A DNA stretch of 64,000 bases from Citrobacter amalonaticus Y19. GTDB taxonomy: Bacteria; Pseudomonadota; Gammaproteobacteria; Enterobacterales; Enterobacteriaceae. Position 1 is the first letter of the stretch, and every line of letters starts with the position of its first letter. The notes beneath the pieces are model-generated. The model was given only the letters and a program-made list of their open reading frames with translations. It was not told the origin of the DNA and did not search any database. The stretch lies in contig NZ_CP011132.1 of the NCBI RefSeq assembly GCF_000981805.1, forward strand, positions 1,612,001 through 1,676,000, in the 5' to 3' direction. Shown piece by piece: positions 51,110 through 59,890 of this stretch. The position numbers and the translations under genes were made by a program.

Positions 51110-52110
51110 TTTTTATCCTCTGATTTCAGTAATGCCGCGCGCTCTGTGCGAATGAGCAGTTTTCCCTGCAGCAGCAGTGCGAACGTGCGTACCAGCAATA
51201 ACGCGATAATAACATTGGTAAAGATGAACAACGGCACCGCCAGCGTGTGAAAAAAGCCAGCGGGACTGGCGTGGCCGAGATGCAACCCGGTGGTGGCCAG
51301 CGCCGACACGCCGAACGAGAAACTCCAGAATGAGGCGTTAAACGGTTGCGACAGATACCAGGGCATCAGGCGCAGCATAAACAGAAGTTGCAGCAGACCG
51401 TAGCCAAATAGCATTTTCGCCAGCGTGTCGCCCTCGCCGCCGTTGACGCTCAGCCAGGCGCTACAGGCCACCAGCGCAGGCGCAAGCTGGATCCCAAGCG
51501 ACGTCCGCATAGCTGTGGGTAATTCACCGGCGCTGCGCAGACGTTGCAATATCACCGGTTCCAGGCTCAGCCAGGAAAAAACGCCCGCCCCTAAAAAGAC
51601 CAGTCCGGCATCGGTATAGCCTAATGCGCCGCAGGCCATCGCGCTGATAAAGTTGTTCGCGACCGTCGGTAAATAGAGTCCGGGTGTTGTCGCCTCTTGT
51701 GGATGCGAACCGCGCCACAATCCGGCGGTCTGCCACGCGGCATAAACCAGTTGAATAACGACCCCGACGCAAAACAGACCTATCGCCAGCGGACGACACC
51801 ACGGGACAAAACCAATCGCCACCAGCATCGTGGTGGCCGGAAACAGGCTGACAAAACTGCTCATCACCGGATGGCGAATCTCGGCAATCACGCTGTGCGG
51901 GAAACGGATCAGACGCGTGATAAACGCCAGCGTCAACAGCCCCCATATTATTATCGCCAGAATCACCAGTCCATCGCCAAACCAGGGGCTGACAGGCCAG
52001 ATCTGGCTGGCATAGCGCCAGGCAAAGCCCATTCCAATCGTCCCAAGGACCATGCCAAAGTAACCGGCGGGAAGATTCAGGACGCGATCGCGACTCTCGT
52101 TGTTGCTCAT
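51106..52110 (-). CDS. tehA: Tellurite resistance/dicarboxylate-type channel TehA
   Basis: 334-residue inner-membrane protein with about ten membrane helices, a homologue of the plant SLAC1 anion channel; E. coli TehA is 330 residues. The first helix contains [18 protein letters not shown]. It is first in the tehAB operon and is divergent from ydcK. Confidence 0.95.
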   Translation of the reverse strand: MSNNESRDRVLNLPAGYFGMVLGTIGMGFAWRYASQIWPVSPWFGDGLVILAIIIWGLLTLAFITRLIRFPHSVIAEIRHPVMSSFVSLFPATTMLVAIGFVPWCRPLAIGLFCVGVVIQLVYAAWQTAGLWRGSHPQEATTPGLYLPTVANNFISAMACGALGYTDAGLVFLGAGVFSWLSLEPVILQRLRSAGELPTAMRTSLGIQLAPALVACSAWLSVNGGEGDTLAKMLFGYGLLQLLFMLRLMPWYLSQPFNASFWSFSFGVSALATTGLHLGHASPAGFFHTLAVPLFIFTNVIIALLLVRTFALLLQGKLLIRTERAALLKSEDKK

Positions 52111-52222
52111 TTTGTTTAATTTATAAAGTATATTTGAAAAGCATTTTATGGAATTTTATCCGCGTTAGCCAGTGCCGCAGAATTTGCTACGGTTATAGTA
52201 AGCGACTAAACGGAATGCCTTC

Positions 52223-53203
52223 ATGCGTAAATACCGACTCAGCGACGAACCGCGCGCGTTCAGTTATCTGGATAATGGCAATAAAAAGAGCGTTTTACTA
52301 CGCCAGATTATCGCACTTGCTGATTTTAATGATGTGAAAGCCGGTAACGCGGGCGGCTGGATTGATAACGAAAGCGTGCTGGCTCACTCCGGGAATTGTT
52401 GGATTTACGACGAAAACACGCTGGCCTTCGCGGGCTGTACAATATCGGGCAATGTGCGTATCACCCAGCCCTGCCTTCTGCGCGACAACGTTCGCATCAG
52501 CGATAACGTCTGGATTGACCACGCGGAACTCAGTCACGGCGCCATAATTAGTGACAACGTCACGATTCAGTCATCCACGGTTCGCGGCGACTGCCACCTG
52601 TTTGGCGACGCGCGGATCCTGCAACAATCAGAAATCGTCGCGGCGCGCGGACTGACCGTCGAGCGCGATCGGATCCTGCAAGTGTATGACCGCGCCACAG
52701 TCATCAATTCGCGCATTGTCCACCAGGCACAAATCTATGGTGACGCCATCATCAGCTACGCGTTTATTGAGCATCGGGCCGAAGTTTTCGATGACGCGCT
52801 GATTGAAGGTAATGACGAAAACAACGTCTGGATTTGCGATTGTGCGAAAGTCTACGGTCGGGCGCAGGTGATCGCCGGCACGGGCGACGATGAAATCCCC
52901 ACCCTGCGCTACAGCTCACAGGTGGCGGAGCAGGCGCGAGTGGAAGGCAATTGTGTTCTTAAACATCACGTGCTGGTAGGCGGAAACGCCGTGCTGCGCG
53001 GCGGTCCCATTTTGCTCGACGATCACATTCTGATTGAAGGCGATGCGCGCATTCTCGGTGAGGTGTTAATTGAAAATCACATCGACATCCGTGGAAACAC
53101 CACCGTTGAGGCCGCCACAGGCGATGCCATTCACCTGCGTGGCCCAAAGGTGTTTAACGGCGATCGGCATATCACCCGCACACCGCTGATTGGTTCACTG
53201 TAG
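52223..53203 (+). CDS. ydcK: YdcK, left-handed beta-helix (hexapeptide repeat) protein
   Basis: 326 residues, same as E. coli YdcK. Most of the chain is hexapeptide repeats ([LIV]-G-x4 type: [32 protein letters not shown]), giving a left-handed beta-helix as in acyltransferases, but no acceptor or catalytic residue is obvious. Function unknown. Its 3' end overlaps rimL by nine bases on the opposite strand. Confidence 0.92.
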   Translation: MRKYRLSDEPRAFSYLDNGNKKSVLLRQIIALADFNDVKAGNAGGWIDNESVLAHSGNCWIYDENTLAFAGCTISGNVRITQPCLLRDNVRISDNVWIDHAELSHGAIISDNVTIQSSTVRGDCHLFGDARILQQSEIVAARGLTVERDRILQVYDRATVINSRIVHQAQIYGDAIISYAFIEHRAEVFDDALIEGNDENNVWICDCAKVYGRAQVIAGTGDDEIPTLRYSSQVAEQARVEGNCVLKHHVLVGGNAVLRGGPILLDDHILIEGDARILGEVLIENHIDIRGNTTVEAATGDAIHLRGPKVFNGDRHITRTPLIGSL

Positions 53204-53740
53204 GGACGAATCGATGATCCGTGCATACAGGTTAACATCGTCATAGTGACCGTTCAGAAACTCCGCCTGCTTCAGACAGCCTTCCAGCGCAAAGCCATTG
53301 CGCTGCGCGACATGATTGCTTGCCAGATTATTCACCCGACATTTGATCACAAAGCGGCGGATTTCGCCTCGCCCGGCATAGTGGTGAATAAACGCCTGCA
53401 ACGCGCGCGACAGGATCCCTTTCCCCTGCTGCGTTTCGTCGATCCAGTAACCGATGTAAGCGGCTTTATTCACCGGTTCAATCTGATTAAACGACAGCAC
53501 GCCCAGCATCTCATCGCCGTCAAAAATGAGGAACATTTTGGCGTAGCCTCGCTGATGCAGCATCATATTGCCCTGCACCGTTTTGCGCGTATCCTCTTCC
53601 GTATTGACGTATTGCGGCCAGTCTAAGGACTGCTGTAGCCAGGCGCTGTTCTTACGAACCAGTTGATGCAACCCGGCGACGTGACATTCATCAACAGCCC
53701 GAAGATGCAGCGTCTCATTGACCTCAATAATTTCGCTCAC
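53195..53740 (-). CDS. rimL: Ribosomal protein L7/L12 N-acetyltransferase RimL
   Basis: 181-residue GNAT enzyme that acetylates the N-terminal Ser of L12 to give L7. The acetyl-CoA region is [14 protein letters not shown]. The start is placed at GTG 53740: it has AAGGAGG about ten bases upstream and aligns exactly with the E. coli start. An ATG at 53767 would add nine residues but has only a weak ribosome site. Confidence 0.92.
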   Translation of the reverse strand: MSEIIEVNETLHLRAVDECHVAGLHQLVRKNSAWLQQSLDWPQYVNTEEDTRKTVQGNMMLHQRGYAKMFLIFDGDEMLGVLSFNQIEPVNKAAYIGYWIDETQQGKGILSRALQAFIHHYAGRGEIRRFVIKCRVNNLASNHVAQRNGFALEGCLKQAEFLNGHYDDVNLYARIIDSSLQ

Positions 53741-53839
53741 CCTTTTGCTTCCTCCTTTGTCAGACATTCATCAGCATTGAGCGTTTTTATTCTACTTTCC
53801 TCACATTATTTTTTATTTCCTTTGTTTTCTCTATTTCCA

Positions 53840-53855
53840 CGTGAAGTTGCTCACA
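53840..53855 (+). promoter_or_regulatory. CRP site candidate of the sgc operon
   Basis: CGTGA-agttgc-TCACA matches nine of ten conserved positions of the CRP consensus TGTGA-N6-TCACA. Its centre lies 41.5 bases before the transcript start predicted from the -10 element at 53877, which is the class II activator position. Confidence 0.65.
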
Positions 53856-53876
53856 ATTATTCGCCCAGCCAGCGCC

Positions 53877-53882
53877 TATAAA
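53877..53882 (+). promoter_or_regulatory. -10 element of the sgc operon promoter
   Basis: TATAAA; predicted start of transcription near 53889, giving a 35-base leader. No good -35 hexamer is present, as expected for a CRP-dependent promoter. Confidence 0.5.
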
Positions 53883-53923
53883 ACGCTCAACGAGTGATTG
53901 TTTTATCTTCAACGGAGATCCTT

Positions 53924-55045
53924 ATGTCATTTTCTGTGCAGGAAACACTGTTCTCGCTTTTGCATCTCAATGCCGTTTCTGGACATGAAAACAGCGTCGC
54001 TGAGGTCATGCTACGCGAATTTAAACGTCAGGCAAAAGAGGTCTGGCGCGATCGGTTGGGAAATGTCGTCGCCCGTTACGGCAGTGATAACCCGAACGCC
54101 TTGCGACTGATGATGTTTGCCCATATGGATGAAGTTGGCTTTATGGTGCGCAAAATTGAGCCGTCAGGATTTTTGCGCTTCGAACGCGTGGGCGGCCCGG
54201 CGCAGGTCACTATGTCCGGTTCGGTCGTCACCCTCGCCGGGGATAACGGCCCGGTGATGGGATGCATTGGCATTAAGGCGTACCACTTCGCAAAGGGGGA
54301 TGAACGCACACAGTCACCTTCCGTCGATAAACTGTGGATTGATATCGGCGCGAAAGATAAAGCCGATGCCCTGCGCATGGGCATCCAGGTCGGCACCCCG
54401 GTTACGCTGTATAACCCACCGCAGCTGCTGGCAAACGATCTGGTGTGCAGCAAAGCGCTGGACGATCGTCTGGGCTGCACTGCGCTATTGGGCGTGGCGG
54501 ATGCCATCGGCAATGCGCCGCTGGATATCGCCGTTTATCTGGTCGCGTCCGTGCAGGAAGAGTTCAACATTCGTGGCATTGTCCCGGTTTTACGCCGCGT
54601 TAAGCCGGATCTCGCCATCGGCATTGATATCACGCCGTCCTGCGATACGCCGGATCTGCATGACTATTCCGAGGTCCGGGTGAATCAGGGCGTGGGCATC
54701 ACCTGCCTGAACTATCACGGGCGTGGCACGCTGGCGGGCCTCATTACTCCGCCACGCCTTATCCGAATGCTGGAGCAAACGGCCCTTGCGCACCACATTC
54801 CCGTACAGCGCGAAGTTGCGCCCGGCGTCATTACCGAAACCGGCTATATCCAGGTTGAGCAGGACGGCATTCCCTGCGCCAGCCTCTCTATCCCTTGTCG
54901 CTATACCCACTCTCCGGCGGAGGTCGCCAGTCTGCGCGATTTGACTGACTGCATTCGCTTATTGACCGCCCTGGCTGGCATGCCAGCAGAGCACTTTCCC
55001 GTTGAGCCTGATTCAGGCACTACACAAGAGGCAAATCCATTATGA
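53924..55045 (+). CDS. sgcX: SgcX-like M42 family metallopeptidase
   Basis: 373-residue cytoplasmic M42 glutamyl-aminopeptidase/endoglucanase-type protein, as E. coli SgcX. Two-metal site residues are visible: His67 and Asp69 in AHMDEVGF, Asp180 in SKALDDRLG, Glu212-Glu213 in VQEEFNIRG, Asp235 in GIDITPS and His in RYTHSPAE. The ATG at 53924 has CGGAG. It leads a seven-gene operon and overlaps sgcB by four bases. Why an aminopeptidase-like enzyme travels with a PTS sugar operon is unknown; a deacylation or deglycation role is possible (inference). Confidence 0.9.
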   Translation: MSFSVQETLFSLLHLNAVSGHENSVAEVMLREFKRQAKEVWRDRLGNVVARYGSDNPNALRLMMFAHMDEVGFMVRKIEPSGFLRFERVGGPAQVTMSGSVVTLAGDNGPVMGCIGIKAYHFAKGDERTQSPSVDKLWIDIGAKDKADALRMGIQVGTPVTLYNPPQLLANDLVCSKALDDRLGCTALLGVADAIGNAPLDIAVYLVASVQEEFNIRGIVPVLRRVKPDLAIGIDITPSCDTPDLHDYSEVRVNQGVGITCLNYHGRGTLAGLITPPRLIRMLEQTALAHHIPVQREVAPGVITETGYIQVEQDGIPCASLSIPCRYTHSPAEVASLRDLTDCIRLLTALAGMPAEHFPVEPDSGTTQEANPL

Positions 55046-55320
55046 AAAAGATCCTTGTGGCATGCGGTACCGGCATGTCGACGTCAACCATGATTGCGCA
55101 CAAGTTGCAGGAATACCTTGCCGAGCAAGGCATTGCGGCAAGTACTGCCCAGTGTTGTCTCAATGAGATCCCACTGAATTGTAACGGCATGGACCTGATT
55201 GTGACCTCCATGCGCACGAGCAACGATTACGGTGTTCCCACGTTAAACGGCGCGGCCCTGTTAACGGGAATTAACGACGACGCCTTGAAGCAAGAAATCA
55301 AAGCACTGTTAACGCAGTAA
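55042..55320 (+). CDS. sgcB: PTS system EIIB component SgcB
   Basis: 92-residue cytoplasmic PTS EIIB of the galactitol type. The phospho-cysteine is Cys8 in ILVACGTGMSTS. It receives phosphate from SgcA and passes it to the sugar carried by SgcC. It overlaps sgcX (ATGA). Confidence 0.92.
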   Translation: MKKILVACGTGMSTSTMIAHKLQEYLAEQGIAASTAQCCLNEIPLNCNGMDLIVTSMRTSNDYGVPTLNGAALLTGINDDALKQEIKALLTQ

Positions 55321-55332
55321 CAAGGAGGCACT

Positions 55333-56646
55333 ATGTTTGACTACATCCTGTCTCTCGGTGGTACCGTTTTTGTCCCCATTATCATGATTGTGATTGGGTT
55401 GATCTTCCGTATTCCCTGGCTGCAGGCGATCAAGGCCGGGGTGACGGTAGGGATTGGTTTTGTCGGGATGGGGCTGGTGATCGTGATGGCGATCGACAGC
55501 CTCAGCCCTCCCATCAAAGTGATGATTGAACGCTTCGGCCTGACCCTGCATGTGTTTGACGTCGGCGCAGGGCCGGCCTCTGGCGTCGGGTACGCCACCG
55601 CCATTGGCGCAATGATTATCCCGATCATTTTTCTGCTCAACGTCGCGATGCTGGTCACCCGCCTGACCAAAACCATGAACGTCGATATCTATAACTACTG
55701 GCACTACGCCATTACCGGCACCGTGGTTCAGTTAATGACCGGCAGTCTGATTTATGGCGTGCTGGGGGCCATTTGCCACGCGGCATTGTCGCTGAAAATG
55801 GCCGACTGGACGGCTAAGCGCGTGCAGAGCATCGTCGGGCTGGAGGGGATCTCCATCCCGCAGGGCTATGGTTCCAGTTCGGTCCCGCTGTTCGTTCTGC
55901 TTGATGCCATCTACGAAAAAATTCCGTTTATGAAGGGACGCAACATTGATGCCCAGGAGATCCAGAAACGCTACGGCATGGTCGGCGATCCGGTCATTAT
56001 CGGCGTGGTGCTCGGTCTTATCTTTGGTCTCGCAGCGGGTGAAGGCTTTAAAGGCTGCGCCAGCCTGATGATTACCGTCGCGGCGATTATGGTGTTGTTC
56101 CCGCGCATGATCCGCCTGATTGTTGAAGGGTTACTGCCCATCTCCGACGGCGCACGGAAATTTTTCCAGAAGCATTTCAAGGGGCGCGAGGTGTACATCG
56201 GTCTGGATACCGCCGTTACGCTGGGTCACCCCACCACCATTGCGGTGGGTCTGCTGCTGATCCCCATCATGTTAATTCTCGCCAGCATTTTACCTGGCAA
56301 CAAAGTGCTGCCGCTTGCCGATCTGCCCGTTGCACCGTTCTTTATCTGTATGGCGACGGTTATCCATCGCGGCGACCTGATTCGCACCTTAATCAGCGGT
56401 GTGATTGTGATGGTCACCGTCCTGCTGATCGCCACCCAGTTTGCCCCCTACTTCACCGAAATGGCGCTTAAGGGCGGTTTCAGCTTTGCCGGTGAAAACG
56501 CGCAAATCTCTGCGTTGTCCGTGGGCAACATGTTTGGCTGGTCAATCTCGGAGCTGATGTCGCTTGGCATCATTGGCGTCGTCGTGGCGGTGGGTATCGT
56601 CGCCAGCGTCGTGCTGTTCTTACGTAAACGTGAACTATCGGAATAA
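55333..56646 (+). CDS. sgcC: PTS system EIIC component SgcC (galactitol family)
   Basis: 437-residue membrane permease of the galactitol-type PTS, with about ten hydrophobic segments and the substrate loop region AVTLGHPTTIAVGLLLIP. It has AAGGAGG before the ATG, 12 bases after sgcB. Substrate unknown; a pentose or pentitol has been suggested for the E. coli sgc system. Confidence 0.92.
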   Translation: MFDYILSLGGTVFVPIIMIVIGLIFRIPWLQAIKAGVTVGIGFVGMGLVIVMAIDSLSPPIKVMIERFGLTLHVFDVGAGPASGVGYATAIGAMIIPIIFLLNVAMLVTRLTKTMNVDIYNYWHYAITGTVVQLMTGSLIYGVLGAICHAALSLKMADWTAKRVQSIVGLEGISIPQGYGSSSVPLFVLLDAIYEKIPFMKGRNIDAQEIQKRYGMVGDPVIIGVVLGLIFGLAAGEGFKGCASLMITVAAIMVLFPRMIRLIVEGLLPISDGARKFFQKHFKGREVYIGLDTAVTLGHPTTIAVGLLLIPIMLILASILPGNKVLPLADLPVAPFFICMATVIHRGDLIRTLISGVIVMVTVLLIATQFAPYFTEMALKGGFSFAGENAQISALSVGNMFGWSISELMSLGIIGVVVAVGIVASVVLFLRKRELSE

Positions 56647-56658
56647 GGAGTACCTTCA

Positions 56659-57465
56659 ATGAGTTGGCTGAAAGAGGTTATTGGTACGGAAAAAGCCGTC
56701 ATTGCCATGTGCCATTTGCGCGCATTGCCCGGCGACCCGAGCTTTGATGCGCAGAAAGGGATGAACTGGGTGATTGACCGCGCCCGGGACGATCTGCTGG
56801 CGCTACAGAATGGCGGCGTGGATGCCGTGATGTTCTCCAACGAGTTTAGCCTTCCCTATCTCACGAAGGTTCGCCCGGAAACCACCGCGGCAATGGCGAG
56901 GATTATTGGGCAGTTGATGAGCGAAGTTCGCATCCCGTTTGGCGTCAATGTGTTGTGGGATCCGGTCGCGTCGTTCGATCTGGCCATGGCGACGGGCGCA
57001 AAATTCATTCGCGAGATTTTTACCGGTGCCTACGCCAGCGACTTTGGCGTCTGGGACACCAACGTCGGCGAGACCATTCGTCATCAGCATCGCATCGGCG
57101 CGGGTGAGGTCAAAACCCTGTTCAATATTGTGCCTGAAGCGGCGGTTTATCTGGGCAATCGCGATATTTGTTCCATTGCGAAATCCACCGTCTTTAACAA
57201 CCATCCGGACGCCCTCTGCGTCTCTGGCCTGACGGCGGGCGCGCGCACCGACAGTGCTGTGCTTAAGCGAGTTAAAGAGACGGTGCCTGATACCGTGGTG
57301 CTGGCGAATACCGGCGTGTGTCTGGAAAACGTTGAGGAACAGCTCAGTATTGCCGACGGTTGCGTAACGGCCACCACCTTTAAAAAGGACGGCGTTTTCG
57401 CCAACTTTGTCGATCAGGCACGGGTCAGTCGGTTTATGGAAAAAGTGCATCACATACGGCAATAA
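56659..57465 (+). CDS. sgcQ: SgcQ, BtpA/PSI-assembly family TIM-barrel protein
   Basis: 268-residue protein of the BtpA family, named for a cyanobacterial photosystem I assembly factor but common in bacterial sugar operons. N-terminal MCHLRALPGDP and internal GVNVLWDP and VLANTGVCLENV fit a phosphosugar-binding TIM barrel. A catalytic role on a phosphorylated sugar is likely from context but unproven. It lies 12 bases after sgcC, with a 118-base structured gap before sgcA. Confidence 0.9.
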   Translation: MSWLKEVIGTEKAVIAMCHLRALPGDPSFDAQKGMNWVIDRARDDLLALQNGGVDAVMFSNEFSLPYLTKVRPETTAAMARIIGQLMSEVRIPFGVNVLWDPVASFDLAMATGAKFIREIFTGAYASDFGVWDTNVGETIRHQHRIGAGEVKTLFNIVPEAAVYLGNRDICSIAKSTVFNNHPDALCVSGLTAGARTDSAVLKRVKETVPDTVVLANTGVCLENVEEQLSIADGCVTATTFKKDGVFANFVDQARVSRFMEKVHHIRQ

Positions 57466-57583
57466 AAAAGGGGATAAGCAGAGCGCTTACCCCCGGTAGA
57501 ACAGCGATCCCTGCCGCCTTCGTCAAAAGTCTCGACGGGGATCGCTATCAGAGTAACCCTAACCGGCAAGGAGTCAACGACTG
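57466..57583 (+). repeat. Structured intercistronic region sgcQ-sgcA
   Basis: It contains two nested dyads: ggggataagc/gcttacccc around 57471-57494, and agcgatccc (57503-57511) with gggatcgct (57538-57546). Neither ends in a T run, so they probably tune mRNA decay or partial termination inside the operon. Confidence 0.5.
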
Positions 57584-58015
57584 ATGATAAACGATGTTAA
57601 GTGGGTACAGGCGCAGCGCAAGGCCAAAGACTGGCGTCAGGCCGTCGAAATCGCCGCTCGCCCGCTGATTACCTTTGGCGCGGCGCAACCGGAGTACGTA
57701 GATGGCATTATCGACAACACGCTGAACTGGGGCCCATACTATTTAATTGCCCCTGGTATCGCCTTACCCCATGCGCGCCCCGAACAAGGCGCTTGCCATA
57801 ATCAGGTCAGCATCACGACGCTTAAAACGCCCGTCGCGTTTGGTCATGAGGAGTGCGATCCGGTCTGGCTGCTGCTGTGCGTCAGCGCGACGGATGCCAA
57901 TGCGCATATCCTCACCATCCAGCGCATCAGTCAGTTTATTGATTCACCCGAACGACTCGCGGCGGTCCGGGATGCGCAAACCGACGCCGCGCTGTTCGCG
58001 CAGATTTGCGGATAA
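57584..58015 (+). CDS. sgcA: PTS system EIIA component SgcA
   Basis: 143-residue cytoplasmic EIIA of the mannitol/fructose type. The active-site histidine is His63 in GIALPHARPEQG. It accepts phosphate from HPr and passes it to SgcB Cys8. AAGGAG lies upstream of the ATG. Confidence 0.92.
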   Translation: MINDVKWVQAQRKAKDWRQAVEIAARPLITFGAAQPEYVDGIIDNTLNWGPYYLIAPGIALPHARPEQGACHNQVSITTLKTPVAFGHEECDPVWLLLCVSATDANAHILTIQRISQFIDSPERLAAVRDAQTDAALFAQICG

Positions 58016-58026
58016 CGGAGGCGATG

Positions 58027-58659
58027 ATGATTCTGCACCCTTCTCTTGCGTCGGCAGATCCGCTGCACTACGGGACAACGCTGGCTGCACTCGCCGATGC
58101 CGATATTGGCTCCCTGCATCTGGATATCGAAGACAGCAGCTTTATTAACAACATCACTTTTGGCCTCAAAACCGTGCAGGCCGTCGCCCGACAGACGGCG
58201 CATCCCCTCTCGTTTCATTTTATGATTTCCCGTCCGCAGACCTGGTTTGCCGCACTGGCCGCGCTCAAACCGGCGTGGATCTTTGTTCATGCCGAGACGC
58301 TGGCATACCCTTCTGAAACGTTGGCCGAAATACGGCTTATCGGCGCGAAAGCCGGGCTGGCGTTTAATCCAGCCACGCCCATTGACGCGTATCGCTATCT
58401 GGCACCCCACCTGGATGCGGTGATGGTCATGACCAGCGAACCCGATGGAGCAGATCAACAGTTCATTCCCGCCCTGTGTGAGAAGGTCCGTCACGTACGC
58501 GAATATTTCCCACAAGCGGCGTGCTGGGCCGACGGGGGTATTACGTTTACCGCTGCACAACATCTGGCGACAGCGGGCGCACAGCATCTTGTCGTGGGAC
58601 GCGCCCTGTTCTCATCAAATAATTATCACGCCACGTTATCCCGGTTTGCCGGACTGTAA
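58027..58659 (+). CDS. sgcE: SgcE, ribulose-phosphate 3-epimerase family protein
   Basis: 210 residues, same length as E. coli SgcE. It is a TIM barrel with epimerase metal and catalytic residues kept: His31 and Asp33 in LHLDIEDSSF, His64 in LSFHFM and Asp in CWADGGIT. It therefore probably epimerises a ketose phosphate derived from the PTS sugar. The second ATG of ATGATG (58027) is preferred for its six-base spacing to GGAGG. Confidence 0.9.
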   Translation: MILHPSLASADPLHYGTTLAALADADIGSLHLDIEDSSFINNITFGLKTVQAVARQTAHPLSFHFMISRPQTWFAALAALKPAWIFVHAETLAYPSETLAEIRLIGAKAGLAFNPATPIDAYRYLAPHLDAVMVMTSEPDGADQQFIPALCEKVRHVREYFPQAACWADGGITFTAAQHLATAGAQHLVVGRALFSSNNYHATLSRFAGL

Positions 58660-58674
58660 GAGGAGATTGCTTCG

Positions 58675-59451
58675 ATGAGCCAACAGCGCCCTGACCGTAT
58701 CAAACAGATGCTGCACTATCTGTGGCAACATCGCCATCTCTCTACCCAGCAGGCTATGGAACTGTTTGGTTATGCGGAGGCTACCGTGCGTCGTGATTTC
58801 CAGTATATCGCCAGCCAGTATCCCGGCATGATTCGCGGTCACGGCAGCCTGGATTTTGACGACAGCATGGATGACAAAGAGTATGTTTTTGACGTTAAAC
58901 GGACATTGCAGGCGGAGGCAAAAAAAGAGATTGCCGCCCTTGCCCGCACGATGATCAAAGACGGCGACTGTTTCTTTCTCGATTCCGGCTCTACCTGCCT
59001 GGAACTGGCGAAGTGTCTGGCCGATGCGCGGGTGAAAGTCATCTGCAACGACATCAAAATCGCCAACGAGCTGGGCTGTTTTCCGCACGTCGAGAGCTAT
59101 ATCATCGGCGGGCTTATTCGTCCGGGTTATTTTTCGGTGGGTGAGAGCCTGGCGCTGGAGATGATCAATGCGTTTTCAGTAGAACGGGCCTTTATCTCTT
59201 GCGATGCGCTGTCGCTGGCGACGGGGATCACCAACGCCACGATGTTCGAAGTCGGCGTTAAAACGCGGATTATTCAACGCGCCCGCGACGTGGTACTGAT
59301 GGCCGATCATTCAAAGTTTGATGCCGTCGAACCTCACGCGGTGGCCACGCTCTCTTGCATTAAAACGATTATCAGCGACAGTGCGCTCGCGGATGACATT
59401 GTGCAGCGATACACCCACGCGGGATGCCACCTGGTATTGCCACATCGCTGA
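58675..59451 (+). CDS. sgcR: DeoR-family regulator SgcR
   Basis: 258-residue regulator with an N-terminal DeoR helix-turn-helix (STQQAMELFGYAEATVRRDF) and a sugar-phosphate sensor domain with the DSGSTCLELA ligand loop (E. coli SgcR about 260). It is the last gene of the operon it presumably controls. AGGAG lies upstream of the ATG. Confidence 0.9.
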   Translation: MSQQRPDRIKQMLHYLWQHRHLSTQQAMELFGYAEATVRRDFQYIASQYPGMIRGHGSLDFDDSMDDKEYVFDVKRTLQAEAKKEIAALARTMIKDGDCFFLDSGSTCLELAKCLADARVKVICNDIKIANELGCFPHVESYIIGGLIRPGYFSVGESLALEMINAFSVERAFISCDALSLATGITNATMFEVGVKTRIIQRARDVVLMADHSKFDAVEPHAVATLSCIKTIISDSALADDIVQRYTHAGCHLVLPHR

Positions 59452-59461
59452 ATGACAGGCA

Positions 59462-59492
59462 CAAAAAAGCCGCCAGGACTGGCGGCTCTTAA
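59462..59492. terminator. Bidirectional terminator between sgcR and ydcH
   Basis: Stem agccgccag (59468-59476) with ctggcggct (59479-59487). On the minus strand it is followed by a T run, serving ydcH; on the plus strand it can end the sgc transcript. Confidence 0.8.
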
Positions 59493-59499
59493 ACGCGGG

Positions 59500-59724
59500 T
59501 TACCCCGCATCAACACTTTCTTTCTGCAGTATTTTGAGCATATCGTCCTTAAGCTGGAGTTTCTGTTTTTTCAGACGAACGACTTCGAGATTGTATCCCC
59601 GACCATCGGAACCTTCCAGCCTGGCAATTTCATGATCAAGGTTGTTGTGCTTTTCGAAAAGAGACGAAAAACGAGGATTCTCGGATTTCAGTCGGGAAAT
59701 CAGATCTCTGTATTCTGGAAACAT
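59500..59724 (-). CDS. ydcH: YdcH, small DUF465 coiled-coil protein
   Basis: 74 residues, the same as E. coli YdcH. It is a highly charged helical hairpin/coiled-coil protein (EVVRLKKQKLQLKDDMLKIL). Function unknown. In K-12 it lies directly beside rimL; here the sgc operon separates them. Own terminator downstream. Confidence 0.92.
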   Translation of the reverse strand: MFPEYRDLISRLKSENPRFSSLFEKHNNLDHEIARLEGSDGRGYNLEVVRLKKQKLQLKDDMLKILQKESVDAG

Positions 59725-59890
59725 ACGCTCTCCCTGTTAGTGGTAAACCATGTGTATAAGAAATACACACCTTCAGCTTACCCATTTGACTTAGGGAAAA
59801 ATGCGAACGGGATCGTGTTTAATTCCTGTACAGATATTTCACACGCCTCTCTGTTGACGCCCTTCGCATGACGAAGGGCGTTGGCGCAGA

